Assembly: GCF_018642165.1 (NCBI RefSeq)
Contig: NZ_JAHHZM010000004.1
Coordinates: forward strand, 248,001 to 312,000
Direction of reading: 5' to 3'
Source: Echinicola shivajiensis
GTDB lineage: Bacteria > Bacteroidota > Bacteroidia > Cytophagales > Cyclobacteriaceae
DNA: 64,000 bases
Shown here in pieces: positions 62,594 to 64,000 of this stretch (the first letter of the stretch is position 1; each line of letters opens with the position of its first letter). Both the position numbers and the translations under genes were made by a program. The notes beneath the pieces are model-generated. The model saw nothing but the letters and a program-made list of their open reading frames with translations. It did not search any database and was not told the origin of the DNA.

Positions 62594-64000
62594 TTAGGCA
62601 ATGATTTTTTCCACGATATTGCCATGTACATCGGTCAATCTAAAATCCCTGCCTTGGAATTGGTAGGTGAGTTTTTCATGGTCCATACCCAATAAATGAA
62701 GTATGGTGGCCTGGAGGTCATGTACATGAACGCGGTCTTTTATTCCGTAATAGCCTATTTCATCTGTTTCGCCTATGGAATAGCCAGATTTGACACCTCC
62801 GCCTGCCATCCACATGGTAAAAGCTTCTAAGTGATGGTCCCTCCCGAGGAATTTCATTTCTTTTCCACCACGGTTCTCACGCATTGGTGTTCGGCCAAAT
62901 TCACCGCCCCAAACGACCAATGTATCGTCGAGCAGCCCTCTTTGCTTCAGGTCATTCAGTAGGGCAGAAATAGGTTTGTCCACTTCTTGACAGCGTTCAT
63001 TGAAACCATGGTTCAGGGCTTCCTTATAGTTGGACCCATGCGAATCCCAGCCATAGTGGTACAGCTGTATAAAACGGACACCTTTTTCAGCCAGTCTTCT
63101 GGCCAATAGACAGTTATTGGCAAAGGAGGATTTGCCTGGTTCTGTTCCGTACATTTCATGGATGTATTCAGGCTCATCTGAAATATCCATGGTCTCGGGA
63201 ACTGACATTTGCATCTTGAAGGCCATTTCATATTGGGAGATCCTGGTCATAATCTCCGGATCACCTACTTCCTGGAATTGCTTTTGATTGATGTCGTTGA
63301 TGATATTGATGGTCTTTTCCCTGAGTTCCCTACTTACACCCTTTGGATCGGAAAGGTATAATACCGGGTCTCCTTTGGAGCGACATTGTACTCCTTGGTA
63401 AACTGTTGGTAAGAAACCGCTGCCCCAGATACTTTTACCAGCACTTGGAGTGGTGCCTCCAGAAACAAACACCACAAAGCCCGGCAGGTTTTGGTTTTCA
63501 GAACCCAAGCCATAGGTTACCCAAGAACCAATACTAGGCTTGCCCAGTCTGGCACTTCCCGTATGCATGAGGAGCTGTGCAGGAGCATGGTTAAATTCAT
63601 CTGTGTGCATGGCTTTTAGGAAGCAAACATCATCTACATTATTAGCAAAATGGGGCATTCTATCTGTCACCCAGGCACCTGACTGTCCATGTTGCTTAAA
63701 ATCAAATTGAGGCCCCAACATTTGAGGGGTTCCTTCTATAAAGGCAAATCGTTTTCCTTCCAAAAGGGAGGGAGGGCAGTCCAAGCCGTTGAGTTTTTGA
63801 AGTTCCGGTTTATAATCAAATAGCTCCAGCTGTGATGGTGCTCCGGCCATATGGAGGTAAATAACTCTTTTTGCCTTTGGGATAAAGTGGGATGGCAAGG
63901 CCCTCATTGGGTTATTGAGATCAGCACCTGCTGCAAGGTCACTTCTGCCGCAGCCGCTCAGACTTCCACCTAAAAAGGATCCTAGTGTTAGGGCTCCCAT
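62594..64000 (-). CDS. DUF1501 protein, copy B (N-terminus beyond window)
   Basis: The 468 residues shown align without gaps to the copy at 55372-56865 over nearly their whole length; stretches such as SKDPVLYLSDPKGVSRE-type segments and VWGGEFGRTPMRENRGGKEM are the same or nearly so. The first residue in view, Met of MGALTLGSFLGGSLSGCG, matches residue 28 of copy A (MGGIALGS), so about 27 residues with the Tat motif lie outside the window; this is a cut-off gene, not a truncated one. Its expected DUF1553 partner would lie to the right. Confidence 0.9.
   Translation of the reverse strand: MGALTLGSFLGGSLSGCGRSDLAAGADLNNPMRALPSHFIPKAKRVIYLHMAGAPSQLELFDYKPELQKLNGLDCPPSLLEGKRFAFIEGTPQMLGPQFDFKQHGQSGAWVTDRMPHFANNVDDVCFLKAMHTDEFNHAPAQLLMHTGSARLGKPSIGSWVTYGLGSENQNLPGFVVFVSGGTTPSAGKSIWGSGFLPTVYQGVQCRSKGDPVLYLSDPKGVSRELREKTINIINDINQKQFQEVGDPEIMTRISQYEMAFKMQMSVPETMDISDEPEYIHEMYGTEPGKSSFANNCLLARRLAEKGVRFIQLYHYGWDSHGSNYKEALNHGFNERCQEVDKPISALLNDLKQRGLLDDTLVVWGGEFGRTPMRENRGGKEMKFLGRDHHLEAFTMWMAGGGVKSGYSIGETDEIGYYGIKDRVHVHDLQATILHLLGMDHEKLTYQFQGRDFRLTDVHGNIVEKIIA

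Noticed and set aside
1-64000. CRISPR array, prophage, rRNA operon, insertion sequence
   Set aside because: I saw no regularly spaced repeats with unique spacers, no phage structural genes, no rRNA sequence and no transposase gene. Repeats found are short dispersed palindromes.

Overview
The window looks like a chromosomal segment of a free-living, polysaccharide-degrading member of the Bacteroidota, most likely order Cytophagales, family Cyclobacteriaceae (Echinicola/Cyclobacterium/Algoriphagus type). The grounds are the AT-rich DNA, a SusC/SusD pair, lipoprotein glycosidases, one- and two-component regulators with periplasmic propeller sensors, DUF1501/DUF1553 'planctomycete-type' proteins, and dispersed hairpin repeats between genes. 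The genus is an inference from protein style, not a database match. LAYOUT. 1-1330: gene-poor, decayed DNA with an excisionase-like HTH gene, next to the 3' end of a tRNA-Asn gene. 1448-9579: housekeeping and stress genes (large MscS channel, GH29 alpha-L-fucosidase, Hsp20, HtrA/DegP protease, ALDH7-type aldehyde dehydrogenase). 9820-10790: a tRNA array of two tRNA-Val(TAC) genes and two tRNA-like genes whose anticodon arm is replaced by a GTCGGG-type hairpin, with a small GIY-YIG nuclease gene between the tRNA-like genes and a copy of one terminator after each transcription unit. 11064-13016: M1 metallopeptidase. 13246-29455: an arabinan/L-arabinoside utilisation locus in one direction: SusC, SusD, DUF3823, two GH43, GH127, GH97, GH51 and ribulokinase. 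29608-33754: MscS, DEAD-box helicase, VIT1/CCC1 transporter and an SH3-like protein. 33893-39785: a second sugar locus: LacI regulator, aldo/keto reductase, FucP-like permease, zinc alcohol dehydrogenase and a BNR sialidase-like protein. 39799-47506: a propeller histidine kinase with its LuxR-type response regulator, then AraD, aldose 1-epimerase, a Nudix hydrolase and a third GH43 enzyme. 47507-52352: repeat-rich stretch with an AhpD-like protein, a racemase, a broken GNAT gene, a nucleotide cyclase and a lipocalin-like lipoprotein. 52554-64000: a 'planctomycete-type' module on the minus strand (DUF1549/DUF1553 cytochrome, DUF1501, DUF2231-cytochrome-LRR protein, NHL-like propeller) with a transmembrane propeller-AraC regulator and a second DUF1501 copy cut by the window edge. 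HOW IT FITS. Arabinan would be cut outside the cell or at the surface by the GH43 endo-arabinanases, imported by SusCD, trimmed by GH51/GH43/GH127/GH97, and the L-arabinose converted through AraB and AraD. No L-arabinose isomerase (AraA) or inner-membrane arabinose transporter is in the window. A shared palindrome, TGTA-N5-TACA with an A-rich centre, lies upstream of the SusC operon, araD-galM and the isolated GH43 gene, so these three units probably form one regulon whose regulator lies outside the window. The strongest leads for something undescribed are the tRNA-like genes with the GIY-YIG nuclease and the duplicated DUF1501/DUF1553 module with its kinase-less propeller-AraC regulator.
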